NCBI GenBank assembly: GCA_016178625.1
Contig: JACOSX010000130.1
Span: 1-35,244 of the forward strand
Direction of reading: 5' to 3'
Source: Ignavibacteria bacterium
GTDB lineage: Bacteria > Bacteroidota > Ignavibacteria > UBA10030 > SZUA-254
DNA: 35,244 nucleotides
Numbering within the stretch: position 1 is the first letter of the stretch; every line of letters starts with the position of its first letter. This document shows positions 7,357 through 16,480 of this stretch, piece by piece. Under the pieces are notes generated by a model that made no database searches, was not told the origin of the DNA, and was given only the letters and a program-made list of their open reading frames with translations. A program made the translations under genes and the position numbers.

Positions 7357-9207
7357 CTATGTATACAATGCGACAGCAGCAGCAACTTTTTTCGCGGCAA
7401 CATAATGCCGCTGAAGGATCTTTATCACTTCAGGACGTGAGAACTCATTCGGCAGATCCAGTCCGTTCTGAAGACATTCTCGGACTTTCGTCCCACTCAG
7501 AATGACTCGTTCCTCAATATTGTGCGGGCATGTTTTCTCCGACGCCATCCCTTCACACTTTTTGCAATAGAATGTGTGATCAAATTTCAGCGGCGTGATG
7601 GCAAGCTCTTCCTTTGAGTATTCATCAAAGAGTTTCTGAGCATCGTAGGTGCCATAGTAGTTTCCGACTCCCGCGTGGTCACGACCGACTATGAAATGGG
7701 TGCATCCGTAATTCTGACGAATGATAGCGTGATGAATTGCTTCTTTCGGTCCTGCGTACCGCATGGCAGCGGGCATCACAGAGAGCAACACCCGATCCTG
7801 AGGAAAGTAGTTTTTCAAAAGGACATCATAGCAGTCCATACGAACATCGGCAGGGATATCGTCGCCTTTTGTTTCACCGACAAGGGGATGAAGCAACAGA
7901 CCGTCCACAAGTTCGAGAGCCACTTTCTGAATATACTCGTGAGCGCGGTGAATAGGATTTCGTGTTTGGAACGCGACAATATTGTTCCATCCATGCTGTT
8001 TGAAATACTCTCTCGTTTGCAGAGGAGTTAAATAGTGCTCACGGAATCGTCGAGACTGCTCTATCCGTATGACATCGATTGTTCCGGCAAGGGCAACATT
8101 TCCTTCTTCAAAAAGATTTTTGACGCCAGGATGATTTCGGCCGGTCGTCTGCCATACTCGCTGTGCAAGCTCTTCCTTATCGACGCGGAATATTTCGTCC
8201 AGATGAAGGAGGGCAAGGTTCTTCCCGTCTCTGTCCCGCATAATCACATCATCGGTAACTCTCAGTTGTTCTTCCTGGTCGTTCTCTACCAGGAGTAGAA
8301 TGGGAATTGTCCACGCGAGACCATTCGTCAATCTCCCCTGTGTGATAATGCTTTTGTATTCCTTTTCTCCGACGAAGCCCACCAGTGGAGAGTACGCACC
8401 GATTGCGAGCAATTCAACATCAGACCATTGACGAGGCGTGAGAACGACTGAAGGATACTTTTCTATCCGGTCGATAATCTCATCCCGTTTGGTGTCAGAA
8501 AGAAAACGATTGACAAGAACTCCCCCGTGCGGCACAATGGACGTTCCAAATTGATCTGTTGCGGCGGTACGGTTGTCACCAAGTTCCTTGACACTATGAG
8601 CAGCTCGAAGCTTGCCTACTTTATGCAACTGTGTTATAACCTTCTCCTCTTCCTGTTCCGGGAGCGTTGTTTCAACTACAGGAATCAATCCGAGCAACTC
8701 GAGAGAACGCAACACCTTATTTGTGCTTATCTCCAAAGACTCCTTGTCTGTCTCAACAATAACCTCAGGCACCAGAGGCGATTCATACGGATCAGAGATA
8801 CCGGTGAAATTCTTGAGTTCACCCGTAATTGCTTTTTTGTACAAGCCTTTGACGTCACGTTGGACTAATGTTTCTATCGGCGCCGTAACGAACACCTCGA
8901 CGAAGTTCTGGATATGAGAACGGACACGATCTCGAATTTCACGATAAGGAGATATTGCAGCTACAATCGCAATGGCGCCATTACGAGCAAGCAATTCGCA
9001 CACAAATCCTATGCGCAGAATGTTCGTGTCCCGATCCTCCTTACTAAACCCCAACCCTTTACTGAGATGAGTACGAACGACATCGCCATCTAACAATTCA
9101 ACGTTGTTATGTCCCCTCTCCTTGAGTTTCCGGATAAGTTCTTGAGAGATCGTTGATTTGCCCACACCGGAAAGCCCGGTAAACCAGATAGTAAATCCTT
9201 GTTGCAT
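7357..9207 (-). CDS. Bifunctional APS kinase / ATP sulfurylase
   Basis: A 616-residue fusion with the kinase first. Residues 1-~185 are CysC, with P-loop GLSGVGKST (11-19), LLDGDVVR and the RDVKGLYKKA substrate region. Residues ~215-600 are ATP sulfurylase, with QTRNPIHRAHE, HPLVGETKGDD and GRDHAGVGN; C-terminal cysteines (CKKCEG, TCPHN) suggest a zinc site as in several prokaryotic Sat proteins. It activates sulfate to APS and can phosphorylate APS to PAPS. The ATG at 9207 has a good GAGGAGAAG ribosome site. Because the operon's reductase has the cysteine pattern of an APS-type enzyme, the kinase domain may serve sulfation or regulation rather than the main reduction route. Confidence 0.95.
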   Translation of the reverse strand: MQQGFTIWFTGLSGVGKSTISQELIRKLKERGHNNVELLDGDVVRTHLSKGLGFSKEDRDTNILRIGFVCELLARNGAIAIVAAISPYREIRDRVRSHIQNFVEVFVTAPIETLVQRDVKGLYKKAITGELKNFTGISDPYESPLVPEVIVETDKESLEISTNKVLRSLELLGLIPVVETTLPEQEEEKVITQLHKVGKLRAAHSVKELGDNRTAATDQFGTSIVPHGGVLVNRFLSDTKRDEIIDRIEKYPSVVLTPRQWSDVELLAIGAYSPLVGFVGEKEYKSIITQGRLTNGLAWTIPILLLVENDQEEQLRVTDDVIMRDRDGKNLALLHLDEIFRVDKEELAQRVWQTTGRNHPGVKNLFEEGNVALAGTIDVIRIEQSRRFREHYLTPLQTREYFKQHGWNNIVAFQTRNPIHRAHEYIQKVALELVDGLLLHPLVGETKGDDIPADVRMDCYDVLLKNYFPQDRVLLSVMPAAMRYAGPKEAIHHAIIRQNYGCTHFIVGRDHAGVGNYYGTYDAQKLFDEYSKEELAITPLKFDHTFYCKKCEGMASEKTCPHNIEERVILSGTKVRECLQNGLDLPNEFSRPEVIKILQRHYVAAKKVAAAVALYT

Positions 9208-9287
9208 TGTTATACTTCTCCTCGGCGTAATTGATGTATGAATGTTGAGATTAATAACCGATACGCATATGTAACGTTCGCGTTATA

Positions 9288-10334
9288 TCACGATTTCGAA
9301 AAAGCATGGAACGCGGTGATACCAATGTACACTTCAGATCCTTCTATGAAACCACTTGTCAACGATACTCCTTTCGGAACATGAGCAATGACCTGCTTAT
9401 TTCCTCCGATGTGCAAGTTCAGTTCAGTCATCGGGCCCCTGAATCTTGTTTTCATAATTTTGGCTTTTACATCCACATGTGGGTACTCCGGCAATGAGCT
9501 GACGTAGACATCATGGGGGCGGAAATAGATTCGGATCTTTTCTCCGAGCGGGTAACCATTCACAGGAAAACGGAAGGGACCCCATGGCACCAAGTGCGGT
9601 TCGGTTACCTCGGCTTCGATAAAGTTGTTTTCTCCGACAAACTCCGCCACAAACGGCGTGGCTGGTCGGTCAAATATTTCCAGCGGAGTCCCGTTTTGTT
9701 CGATTCGTCCACTATTCATCACAAGAATCTTATTGGCGATCTCCAGGGCTTCATGTTGATCATGGGTGACAAAGAGGGTCGTGACTTGACTGTGCTCGTG
9801 GAGTTGCTGAATCCATTCCCGTAACTCCTCTCGCACTTTCGTATCCAGGGCACCGAATGGTTCGTCAAGAAGAAGAACTCTCGGGCTCGGAGCGAGTGCC
9901 CTCGCCACAGCAACACGTTGACGCTGACCGCCGGAGAGCTGAAAAGGGTACCGTTTCTCCAAGCCCTTTAATTGCACAAGTCCAAGAAGTTCAGAGACGC
10001 GGCATTCGATTTCTTGCTTTGGCAGCTTTCTGACTTTCAGTCCAAAGGCGATATTCTCATACACTGTCATATGCTTGAAGAGGGCGTAGTGTTGAAAGAC
10101 AAATCCTACGTTTCGATCACGCGGCGAGACCTGCGTCGTTTCTTTGCCAGTTAAGTGAATCTCACCACCATCAGGAATTTCCAACCCTGAGATAATTCGG
10201 AGGAGCGTACTTTTCCCGCAACCGCTTGGCCCTAAGAGTGCAACCAGTTCACCCGTTTCTACCCGGAAGCTAACATCGTGGACCGCCGTGAATCCGTTGA
10301 ACCGCTTCGTCAGGTGCTGGACTTCAATACTCAT
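9288..10334 (-). CDS. cysA: Sulfate/thiosulfate ABC transporter ATP-binding subunit
   Basis: The ATPase of the sulfate importer, acting on the cytoplasmic face with CysT and CysW. In 348 residues it shows Walker [10 protein letters not shown], signature [15 protein letters not shown], Walker [13 protein letters not shown] and the switch histidine in FVTHDQ, then a C-terminal regulatory domain. I chose ATG 10334, which overlaps the cysW stop as ATGA and has GAGGA upstream, over a frame extending to 10427 that runs into cysW. The following gene starts 80 bases downstream, the longest gap among the transport genes apart from that before sbp. Confidence 0.95.
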   Translation of the reverse strand: MSIEVQHLTKRFNGFTAVHDVSFRVETGELVALLGPSGCGKSTLLRIISGLEIPDGGEIHLTGKETTQVSPRDRNVGFVFQHYALFKHMTVYENIAFGLKVRKLPKQEIECRVSELLGLVQLKGLEKRYPFQLSGGQRQRVAVARALAPSPRVLLLDEPFGALDTKVREELREWIQQLHEHSQVTTLFVTHDQHEALEIANKILVMNSGRIEQNGTPLEIFDRPATPFVAEFVGENNFIEAEVTEPHLVPWGPFRFPVNGYPLGEKIRIYFRPHDVYVSSLPEYPHVDVKAKIMKTRFRGPMTELNLHIGGNKQVIAHVPKGVSLTSGFIEGSEVYIGITAFHAFSKS

Positions 10335-11287
10335 AACGGTTCCTCGTTCATCTCCGTTAACTTCGTTGGCAAAGGGAGGGGCGTCCATGAGGAACTTGAT
10401 GCAATCAACTTCTCCTTCAGTTTCCACTCGACAACTTTCTTAACAATCAGCGTCGCCAGAGCCAGGAATGTCAGCAGGGAAGCTACAGCAAACGCAGCAT
10501 TCATGTGGTATTCATTGTAGAGGATCTCCACATGGAGCGGAATCGTGTTTGTCAAGCCGCGAATATGTCCCGACACAACCGAGACGGCGCCAAACTCTCC
10601 CATCGCCCTTGCGTTGCAAAGAATGATGCCGAATATCAATCCCCATTTTATATTAGGAAGCGTTACACGGAAAAATGTTTTCCAGCCGCCGGCGCCAAGC
10701 ACCAATGCCGCCTGTTCTTCTTCCGTACCCTGCGTTTGCATGATGGGAATTAGCTCGCGAGCGACGAACGGGAACGTCACAAACATCGTCGTGAGAATGA
10801 TACCGGGGATAGCGAAAACAATTTTCATTCCATGCTCATCGAGCCATTCTCCAACCCACCCTTGCAAACCGAAGAGGAGAACAAAAATCATCCCGGAAAC
10901 AACTGGTGACACCGTAAAGGGAAGGTCGATGAGTGTGGTCAAGATACTCTTGCCAGGAAAATCGAATTTAGCGATCAGCCACGAAGCAACTAATCCAAAC
11001 ACTACATTGAACGGCACGGCGATAGCTGCTGCTAAGAGCGTGAGTCTGATCGCGGCGAGCGCGTCAGGTTCACTGATGGCGGCGAAAAATGCAGCCAGGC
11101 CATTCTCAAATGCTTTGGTAAAGACGAGAAGGAGCGGTGCAACGAGAAAGATACCAACAAAAATAAGCGTGGCGCCAATGATGATCCTCCGAACCGCAAA
11201 TGGCTCCGAGAGGTGGTGAGAGTTCCGGGCATGCATAGGTGCTTCCTGCACACTCAATCTCGCCGATATGGCTTGTAGATTTTTCAT
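10331..11287 (-). CDS. cysW: Sulfate ABC transporter permease CysW
   Basis: One of the two inner-membrane channel subunits of the sulfate importer. The 318-residue protein has about six hydrophobic segments, a 30-residue N-terminal extension, and the permease coupling motif [22 protein letters not shown] (the EAA loop) that contacts Cys[16 protein letters not shown] is typical of CysW. Its ATG overlaps the cysT stop by four bases and its stop overlaps the cysA start, so the three genes are tightly coupled. A 224-residue open frame on the opposite strand is a shadow of this gene. Confidence 0.94.
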   Translation of the reverse strand: MKNLQAISARLSVQEAPMHARNSHHLSEPFAVRRIIIGATLIFVGIFLVAPLLLVFTKAFENGLAAFFAAISEPDALAAIRLTLLAAAIAVPFNVVFGLVASWLIAKFDFPGKSILTTLIDLPFTVSPVVSGMIFVLLFGLQGWVGEWLDEHGMKIVFAIPGIILTTMFVTFPFVARELIPIMQTQGTEEEQAALVLGAGGWKTFFRVTLPNIKWGLIFGIILCNARAMGEFGAVSVVSGHIRGLTNTIPLHVEILYNEYHMNAAFAVASLLTFLALATLIVKKVVEWKLKEKLIASSSSWTPLPLPTKLTEMNEEPL

Positions 11288-12138
11288 ACGGACCTGTTCA
11301 TGCGCGCTTGCAAGAGATTAATAGTCAACAAGAGCGCAAATGACACAACCAACATTGTCATGGCGATTGCTGTTGCTCCCGCATAGTCGTATTGTTCGAG
11401 CTTCGTGACAATAAGAAGCGGTGAAATTTCTGTGTGCATCGGAATATTCCCTGAAATGAAAACTACAGAACCGTATTCGCCAAGTGCCCGCGCAAACGCA
11501 AGGGCAAAGCCTGTGAGTGCGGCAGGTCGGATAGCAGGGAGGATAACGCGGGCGAGGATATACAAGCGGTTGGCGCCCAAGCTTGCAGCCGCCTCTTCAA
11601 CATCAGGATCAAAATCCTCAAGGACAGGCTGCACAGTCCGCACAACGAATGGAAGACCAATGAAGGTCAAAGCAATCACAACCCCAACCGGCGTAAATGC
11701 TGCTTTGATTCCAAGACCTTGAAGGTACCTACCAAACCATCCGTTATCCGCGCAGAGAGCTGTCAGTGTGATTCCAGCGACTGCTGTCGGCAGCGCAAAG
11801 GGGAGATCGACAAGTGCGTCGATAATTCTTTTTCCCGGAAAATGGTAGCGTACGAGCGACCATGCAACAAGGAGACCGAATATAAGATTGATGAACGCTG
11901 CTGCCAACGAAGCACCGAAGCTCAAACGAAAAGAGGCAAGAACGCGTGGATCGGTAATCGCTCCTGCAAATTTATCCCATGTCATACTGAAACTCTTGAA
12001 GAACAGCGTTGAGATCGGGATTAGGACGATAAGATTTACGTACAGCATCGTGAAGCCAAGCGATAAGCCAAATCCCGGAAGAACTCGCCGACCCTTTTTT
12101 CTATTCGATATTCTCTTATTAGATGTATCTGCTTGCAC
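11284..12138 (-). CDS. cysT: Sulfate ABC transporter permease CysT (CysU)
   Basis: The partner permease of CysW. The 284-residue protein shows about six membrane segments, the EAA loop EEAAASLGANRLYILARVILP, and the CysT-type region FARALGEYGSVVFISGN. It starts 13 bases after the sulfate-binding protein gene ends and overlaps cysW at its 3' end. The N-terminus begins with a short basic cytoplasmic stretch (SNKRISNRKKGRR), which sets topology by the positive-inside rule. Confidence 0.94.
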   Translation of the reverse strand: MQADTSNKRISNRKKGRRVLPGFGLSLGFTMLYVNLIVLIPISTLFFKSFSMTWDKFAGAITDPRVLASFRLSFGASLAAAFINLIFGLLVAWSLVRYHFPGKRIIDALVDLPFALPTAVAGITLTALCADNGWFGRYLQGLGIKAAFTPVGVVIALTFIGLPFVVRTVQPVLEDFDPDVEEAAASLGANRLYILARVILPAIRPAALTGFALAFARALGEYGSVVFISGNIPMHTEISPLLIVTKLEQYDYAGATAIAMTMLVVSFALLLTINLLQARMNRSV

Positions 12139-12151
12139 GGTTTTCTCAGCG

Positions 12152-13186
12152 TTAGTTGCTACTCATTTGAAGATAAATTTGATCGAACGTCCCACCATCG
12201 GCAAAGTGTGTTTGTTGCGCAATCTGCCAACCGCCGAAGACTTCGCTAATCGTAAAGAGCTTTAGAGCTGGAAATTGTTTTTCGTAGTGTGCAGCGACTG
12301 ATTGCAGACGGGGCCGGTAGTAATGTTGCGCGACAATTTCCTGCCCTTGCTCGGAATAGAGATACTGGAGATACGCCTGAGCGACGGCACGAGTGTTATG
12401 CTTGTTTACAACCTTGTCGACGAGCGCAACGGGGAGCTCGGCAAGAATGCTGACGGACGGTACAACAATCTCAAATTTTCCTTCACCTAATTCCTTGATA
12501 GCAAGCAATGCTTCATTCTCCCATGCAACAAGCACATCGCCAATACCACGTTCGACAAACGTTGTGGTGGCGCCGCGGGCACCGGCATCAAGAATAGGAA
12601 CGTTCTTATAGAGACGCTGGACAAAATCTCTCGCCTTCGCGTCATCGCCATTAAATTTCTTGAGCGCGTATCCCCATGCCGCAAGATAGTTCCACCGCGC
12701 TCCCCCCGAAGTCTTTGGATTGGGAGTGACAACAGAAACGTTCGGTTTGGTGAGATCATCCCAATCCTTCACCTCTTTCGGATTTCCTTTTCGCACCAGG
12801 AAAATGATAGTGGAAGTGTATGGTGAACTATTATCGGGCAACCGTGATTGCCAGTCCTTTGGAACAAGCTTCCCTTTCTCATGCAGCGCGTCAATATCGT
12901 ACGCAAGCCCAAGTGTCACAACGTCGGCCTCCAAGCCGTCGATGATCGCTCGCGCTTGCTTTCCTGAGCCACCGTGAGATTGATTGATCGTCACCGTTTG
13001 TCCGGTCTTCGTCTTCCAATACTCTGCGAACTTTTTATCGAATTCCTGATAGAGCTCCCGCGTTGGATCGTACGAAACGTTCAGAAGCGTAATCTCTTGC
13101 TGCGCATTGATCGGAATGGATACCAATCCAGCCAAAATAATTAATAGAAATAACGTTTTTATAATGTTGCTGAATAATGTTCGCAT
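12152..13186 (-). CDS. sbp: Periplasmic sulfate-binding protein
   Basis: The receptor that captures sulfate and hands it to CysT/CysW. The 344 residues start with a Sec signal peptide (basic [10 protein letters not shown], then a hydrophobic core, cleavage likely after INA near residue 28). Family motifs follow: [22 protein letters not shown] and [21 protein letters not shown]. No lipobox cysteine is seen, so it should be soluble in the periplasm, in line with an outer-membrane-bearing cell. It lies between the shortened porin gene and the permease genes, 13 bases before cysT. Confidence 0.95.
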   Translation of the reverse strand: MRTLFSNIIKTLFLLIILAGLVSIPINAQQEITLLNVSYDPTRELYQEFDKKFAEYWKTKTGQTVTINQSHGGSGKQARAIIDGLEADVVTLGLAYDIDALHEKGKLVPKDWQSRLPDNSSPYTSTIIFLVRKGNPKEVKDWDDLTKPNVSVVTPNPKTSGGARWNYLAAWGYALKKFNGDDAKARDFVQRLYKNVPILDAGARGATTTFVERGIGDVLVAWENEALLAIKELGEGKFEIVVPSVSILAELPVALVDKVVNKHNTRAVAQAYLQYLYSEQGQEIVAQHYYRPRLQSVAAHYEKQFPALKLFTISEVFGGWQIAQQTHFADGGTFDQIYLQMSSN

Positions 13187-13231
13187 CGTGGTTTTCCTTT
13201 TTGTCGTTTTGTTTTCAGAATTCAGAAGATG

Positions 13232-13618
13232 TTAGTATGATATTTGATAACGAGTGAAAATGACTCTTTCATCCTGTCGGTTGCCTCCCACCGATCCCCC
13301 TTGAAAGCTTGTCTGCTCATAATCTATCACGAACTTGAAGTTGCTGTTCAAATACCAATCGATGCCGATTCCCCAAGCACTTGCTTTACTTACAGTAATA
13401 TTAGGATCGGCAAACACTGGAAAAGTGTTATCTTCTAATTTGGTTTCCAACAACCACGATTGGTCGGGACGCTCAGCATCCTCTTGCGCAAGGGCGGAAG
13501 ACAACAATGTGCAATATATACCCAACAGGGCAGCTTTAGTAACAATTGATCTGAGATTTCTCATAAAATTTCGTTTCATTCTCCGTTCGACATGTGTTGA
13601 GAGTTTTATTGTGAACAT
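13232..13618 (-). CDS. Shortened Porin_O_P-type outer-membrane porin (signal peptide + C-terminal strands only)
   Basis: 128 codons encode an N-terminal signal peptide (hydrophobic core AALLGIYCTLLSSALA) followed directly by what looks like the last ~75 residues of an OprO/OprP-type porin: FPVFADPN, AWGIGIDWYLNSN, FVIDYEQTSFQGG, and the terminal FTRYQISY ending in an aromatic residue as barrel proteins do. Full-length relatives are around 400 residues, so roughly 250-300 central residues are absent while the reading frame stays open. It sits between cysH (4 bases upstream) and sbp, the right place for an outer-membrane sulfate channel. It may be a deletion remnant, an assembly collapse or a real mini-protein. 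The start may be Met14 (13579) rather than 13618. Confidence 0.65.
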   Translation of the reverse strand: MFTIKLSTHVERRMKRNFMRNLRSIVTKAALLGIYCTLLSSALAQEDAERPDQSWLLETKLEDNTFPVFADPNITVSKASAWGIGIDWYLNSNFKFVIDYEQTSFQGGSVGGNRQDERVIFTRYQISY

Positions 13619-13622
13619 TTAT

Positions 13623-14375
13623 TCAGCGATGCTGGATCGGGATTGATTCAGTCGGCGTTGTGTCGGGTTTATGAAGCCCACACTCCGTTTTTTGAAATCC
13701 ACGCCACCTTCCGGCACGATCACTCTCACCATCCCCAACCGGTGTTGTGCAATGGATACAACCGATGCTTGTGTATCCCTTATCGTACAGTGAGTTATAA
13801 GGAACATTGTGCTCTGCGATATACTTCCACACGTCTTTCTTTGTCCACGTTACAAGCGGATTAATTTTTATCACGTTGAATTTCTTGTCCCACTCAACGA
13901 TGCCAGCCGTTGCCCGGAACGGAGATTGCTCACGTCGGATGGCGGTAACCCAGGCAGAGCGTTGTTTCAGTGCGTCCTGTAAGGGTTTCACCTTTCTGAT
14001 ATTGCAACAGTGATCAGGATCTCGCTCCCATAAGCTCGAACCATGAAGGTGCGCTTGCTGCTCAAGAGTTACAGTAGAGTTGTAACGGGTAATGCGTATT
14101 CCATATTTTTCTTCGAGCGTATTCCGCAATTGATGCGTTTCGGGAAATAAGACTTCGGTATCGAGAAAGAAAATCGGGATGTTCTTATTCACCGCTACCA
14201 GCATATCGATGAGCGCAACTCCTTCCGCACCAAATCCGGTTGCCATTACTGCTTGACCGATGGGAAAGGTTCTGTCCATCCACCGAAGCACTTCAATCGG
14301 ATGTTTATCCTCGAACTGATTGCTGATAACCTGGAATTGTTCTTCTGTATATGTCATGAATGATCGTGCTGTCAC
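13623..14375 (-). CDS. cysH: Assimilatory APS reductase (4Fe-4S type)
   Basis: Reduces adenylylsulfate to sulfite with thioredoxin or a similar donor. In 250 residues it has the PAPS-reductase nucleotide loop around FGAEGVALIDM, the paired cysteines in DHCCNIRKV and the CxxC in IGCIHCTTP, which together bind a 4Fe-4S cluster and mark APS-type rather than enterobacterial PAPS-type CysH. ECGLH near the C-terminus carries the catalytic cysteine. The start is GTG 14375 or the internal ATG 14357; neither has a clear ribosome site. It follows sir after 99 bases without obvious signals. Confidence 0.93.
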   Translation of the reverse strand: MTARSFMTYTEEQFQVISNQFEDKHPIEVLRWMDRTFPIGQAVMATGFGAEGVALIDMLVAVNKNIPIFFLDTEVLFPETHQLRNTLEEKYGIRITRYNSTVTLEQQAHLHGSSLWERDPDHCCNIRKVKPLQDALKQRSAWVTAIRREQSPFRATAGIVEWDKKFNVIKINPLVTWTKKDVWKYIAEHNVPYNSLYDKGYTSIGCIHCTTPVGDGESDRAGRWRGFQKTECGLHKPDTTPTESIPIQHR

Positions 14376-14474
14376 CGATAAGTAGATTTCTGATAAACTA
14401 TGATCGCGACTCTCTTAACCCTCTCCACTCGATCCCCTGTGCTAAATTCGTAGAGAGAACAAATAGCAATGCAA

Positions 14475-16241
14475 TTACACCGCGCACTCACCTACACCAG
14501 TTTTGGCTATGAATGCTGACTTCTCGCCGAGATCGATAAAGAGGTCATCGTTGGCTTGTTCAGACCGGATGTCGACAAGATCTTTGATTTCTTCACGGAA
14601 CGAACGGACACCAACCCGCTCGACATATTGCCAGAAGTTCTCGTCCTCTGTTCGCTGCGTCAAAAATGTTCTCAGAATACGTGAGACAGCTTCAACGATA
14701 TATCGGGCAGGGATTTTCCCGATTGTGTCGGCAAATGATTGCCCACCAGAATTCAATCCTCCGCCAATCATCATAATGTAGGATGGAATCTGGCGGCCAT
14801 TGACATTCTTCGCAGCGCCGTAAAAACCAATGGAAGCGATGTGGTGCTGACCGCACGAATTTGGGCAACCGCTGATTTTTATTCTTAAGTCCTTTAGCAC
14901 TTCAATCCAATCCGGAGTACGCAGGAACAGTTGTGTCAGCTCTTTTCCCAATGCTCGTGAATGTGTGATACCAAGGTTACACGTATCTGCCCCGGGGCAG
15001 GACGTGACGTTTGCAATGGTCTGCGCGCCGGCTTGATGAAGCCCAACACGTTTTAATTCTTGATACAACGCAACGAGATCTGATGACCTAATCCAACGAA
15101 GGACGATATCCTGCTGCGTTGTTGTTCGAACGTTACCATTCGAGAAGCGATTAGCAAGATCACTCAGCGAGAATAGTTGATCGGTCGTTAAATCACCAAT
15201 CGTGGGATTCACGTAGACAACATTATACTCATCTTGTTTTTGAGAAATAACATTAAAATCAGCCCATCGCTGAAACTCTATACTCGCCTTGGTGTAGCCG
15301 GGAAAACCGTCTTGTAACGGAAGATAACCAGTCTCCGATTCTTCCTCGGTTGTAAATACTCTTCCTAACTGGAGAATACGTAACCGTTCTTCATTCACCC
15401 TATGTCGAAATCCATCTAAACCAAGTTTCCACAGGACAAATTTCATCCGGGCTTTGTTGCGATTCTCCCTGTTCCCAAGGGTGTTGAAAATGGCCAGAAT
15501 AGCTTCTGCTGTTGGGATCAACTGTTCGACCGGCATAAACTCTTCAAGGACATCGGCAACCCGCGGTTGTGAACCCAGACCACCACCTACGAAGACCCTG
15601 AAACCTTTTCGTACAATCCCGTCCTCTTGTTTGAGCGATGCAACAAACCCGATGTCGTGAATCCATGGAACAATGGCATCGCTTTCGTCCGAGCTTCCCG
15701 AGAAGGAAATCTTAAACTTTCTTGGAAGTTGCTGGCTCAACGAATTGCGAAGCAAGTGTTTTGCAAGAAGTCGAGCGTACGGGGTTACGTCAAACAGTTC
15801 GTCCTTGGCGACACCCGCAAGAGGTGAGCCGACAATATTCCGAACAGAATTACCGCAAGCCTCACGCGTAGTAAGCCCAACGTCTGCTAACGACTCCATA
15901 ACAGCCGGAATGTTTTGAAGCTGCACCCAATGTAATTGGATATCCTGCCGCGTCGTTACGTGGGCGATACCATCGGCAAACGTGCGTGCAATTTCACCAA
16001 GACGGATTAATTGTTTCGATGTCAGCAGCCCATAAGGCACTTTTACGCGAACCATATTGAACCCCTGTTGGTCGGCGCGCTGTCCATAAATGCCGCGGTG
16101 CAGCCGGTACCGACGGAATTCCTCATCCGACAGCTCACCGTTTCTTAGACGCTCGATCGCATCTCGCATCCCTTGGATATCCTCAACAATTCTTACTGGA
16201 TCATCGATGGTGTTCAATTCTTCTTTTACATACAGGCTCAC
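14475..16241 (-). CDS. sir: Siroheme-dependent sulfite reductase (NirA/Sir family)
   Basis: A 588-residue monomeric-type sulfite reductase that takes sulfite to sulfide with electrons probably from ferredoxin. Two related halves are visible, each with a ferrite-like segment (HVTTRQDIQLHW and RTTTQQDIVLRW). The cluster and siroheme ligands are TSCPGADTCN (C-x5-C) and SGCPNSCGQH (C-x3-C). The close relative is ferredoxin-nitrite reductase, but no nitrate genes are near and all neighbours handle sulfur. It starts at GTG 16241, preceded by GAGGTAACC as ribosome site. It is the first structural gene after the leader-terminator region, so read-through there would control the whole operon. Confidence 0.92.
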   Translation of the reverse strand: MSLYVKEELNTIDDPVRIVEDIQGMRDAIERLRNGELSDEEFRRYRLHRGIYGQRADQQGFNMVRVKVPYGLLTSKQLIRLGEIARTFADGIAHVTTRQDIQLHWVQLQNIPAVMESLADVGLTTREACGNSVRNIVGSPLAGVAKDELFDVTPYARLLAKHLLRNSLSQQLPRKFKISFSGSSDESDAIVPWIHDIGFVASLKQEDGIVRKGFRVFVGGGLGSQPRVADVLEEFMPVEQLIPTAEAILAIFNTLGNRENRNKARMKFVLWKLGLDGFRHRVNEERLRILQLGRVFTTEEESETGYLPLQDGFPGYTKASIEFQRWADFNVISQKQDEYNVVYVNPTIGDLTTDQLFSLSDLANRFSNGNVRTTTQQDIVLRWIRSSDLVALYQELKRVGLHQAGAQTIANVTSCPGADTCNLGITHSRALGKELTQLFLRTPDWIEVLKDLRIKISGCPNSCGQHHIASIGFYGAAKNVNGRQIPSYIMMIGGGLNSGGQSFADTIGKIPARYIVEAVSRILRTFLTQRTEDENFWQYVERVGVRSFREEIKDLVDIRSEQANDDLFIDLGEKSAFIAKTGVGECAV

Positions 16242-16261
16242 GGTTACCTCATGTTATGGGA

Positions 16262-16305
16262 ATAAAATAAAAAGCCCTTCATCGGTTCTCCGACGAAGGG
16301 CTTTT
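16262..16305 (-). terminator. Intrinsic terminator in the sulfur-operon leader (attenuator)
   Basis: On the minus strand GCCCTTCGTCGG, loop AGAA, then CCGATGAAGGGC form a 12-bp stem with one G-U pair, extendable by A-T pairs, followed by CTTTTTATTTTATT. It lies between the Cys-rich leader peptide (stop at 16335) and sir (start 16241), so it would end transcription before the first structural gene unless prevented. A terminator in this position, inside the transcript of its own operon, is the hallmark of attenuation. Confidence 0.9.
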
Positions 16306-16334
16306 GAATGTCAAATCTTAAATAGTGATTTACC

Positions 16335-16418
16335 TCATGGGCTTCTGCGTTCGAGAGAACAGAGTCGTGCCATAGCACATGCACAACAACACGCGCAACT
16401 CGCAGCAGCTCTGTTCAT
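16335..16418 (-). CDS. Cysteine-rich leader peptide of the sulfur operon
   Basis: A 27-codon ORF with six cysteines, five of them within residues 8-14 (SCACCCACA at 7-15), far above chance for Cys codons; four of those five are TGT. It ends at TGA 16335, 30 bases before the terminator stem. Regions that can pair by hand: GAACAGAG (16409-16416) with CTCTGTTC (16357-16364); then GTTCTC plus CGAA (16350-16360) with GAGAAC and TTCG of the terminator loop and 5' arm (16285-16297). A ribosome stalled at the Cys run would free the second segment to block the terminator; one reaching the stop would cover it. No Shine-Dalgarno is seen (GGCTTCCAATTA precedes ATG). The alternative is chance, which the promoter, terminator and operon content make unlikely. 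Confidence 0.87.
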   Translation of the reverse strand: MNRAAASCACCCACAMARLCSLERRSP

Positions 16419-16451
16419 TAATTGGAAGCCAAAGGTTTTCATACGTAGTAC

Positions 16452-16480
16452 AAGATATGATTAAATATTACTTTTGTCAA
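16452..16480 (-). promoter_or_regulatory. Promoter of the sulfate assimilation/cysteine operon
   Basis: Minus strand: a perfect TTGACA -35 (16475-16480), 17-base spacer, and TATCTT -10 (16452-16457). The predicted start near 16445 leaves a leader of about 27 bases before the leader-peptide ATG and about 200 bases before sir. The AT-rich spacer and exact spacing support a housekeeping-sigma promoter. Another TTGACA-like hexamer lies further upstream near 16504-16509 but has no good -10 partner. Confidence 0.75.

Noticed and set aside
10545-11219. A 224-residue plus-strand ORF
   Set aside because: Antisense to cysW, rich in Ser/Pro/Arg as expected from complemented membrane-helix codons.
16262-16418. 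SAM, T-box or other metabolite riboswitch before sir
   Set aside because: No T-box sequence, kink-turn or SAM aptamer core was found; the Cys-rich ORF plus terminator explains the region better.
16090-16464. A 124-residue plus-strand ORF covering the sir start and leader region
   Set aside because: Its codons are the complement of sir, the terminator and the Cys leader; the composition (HAQQHAQLAA) is the reverse reading of the Cys run.
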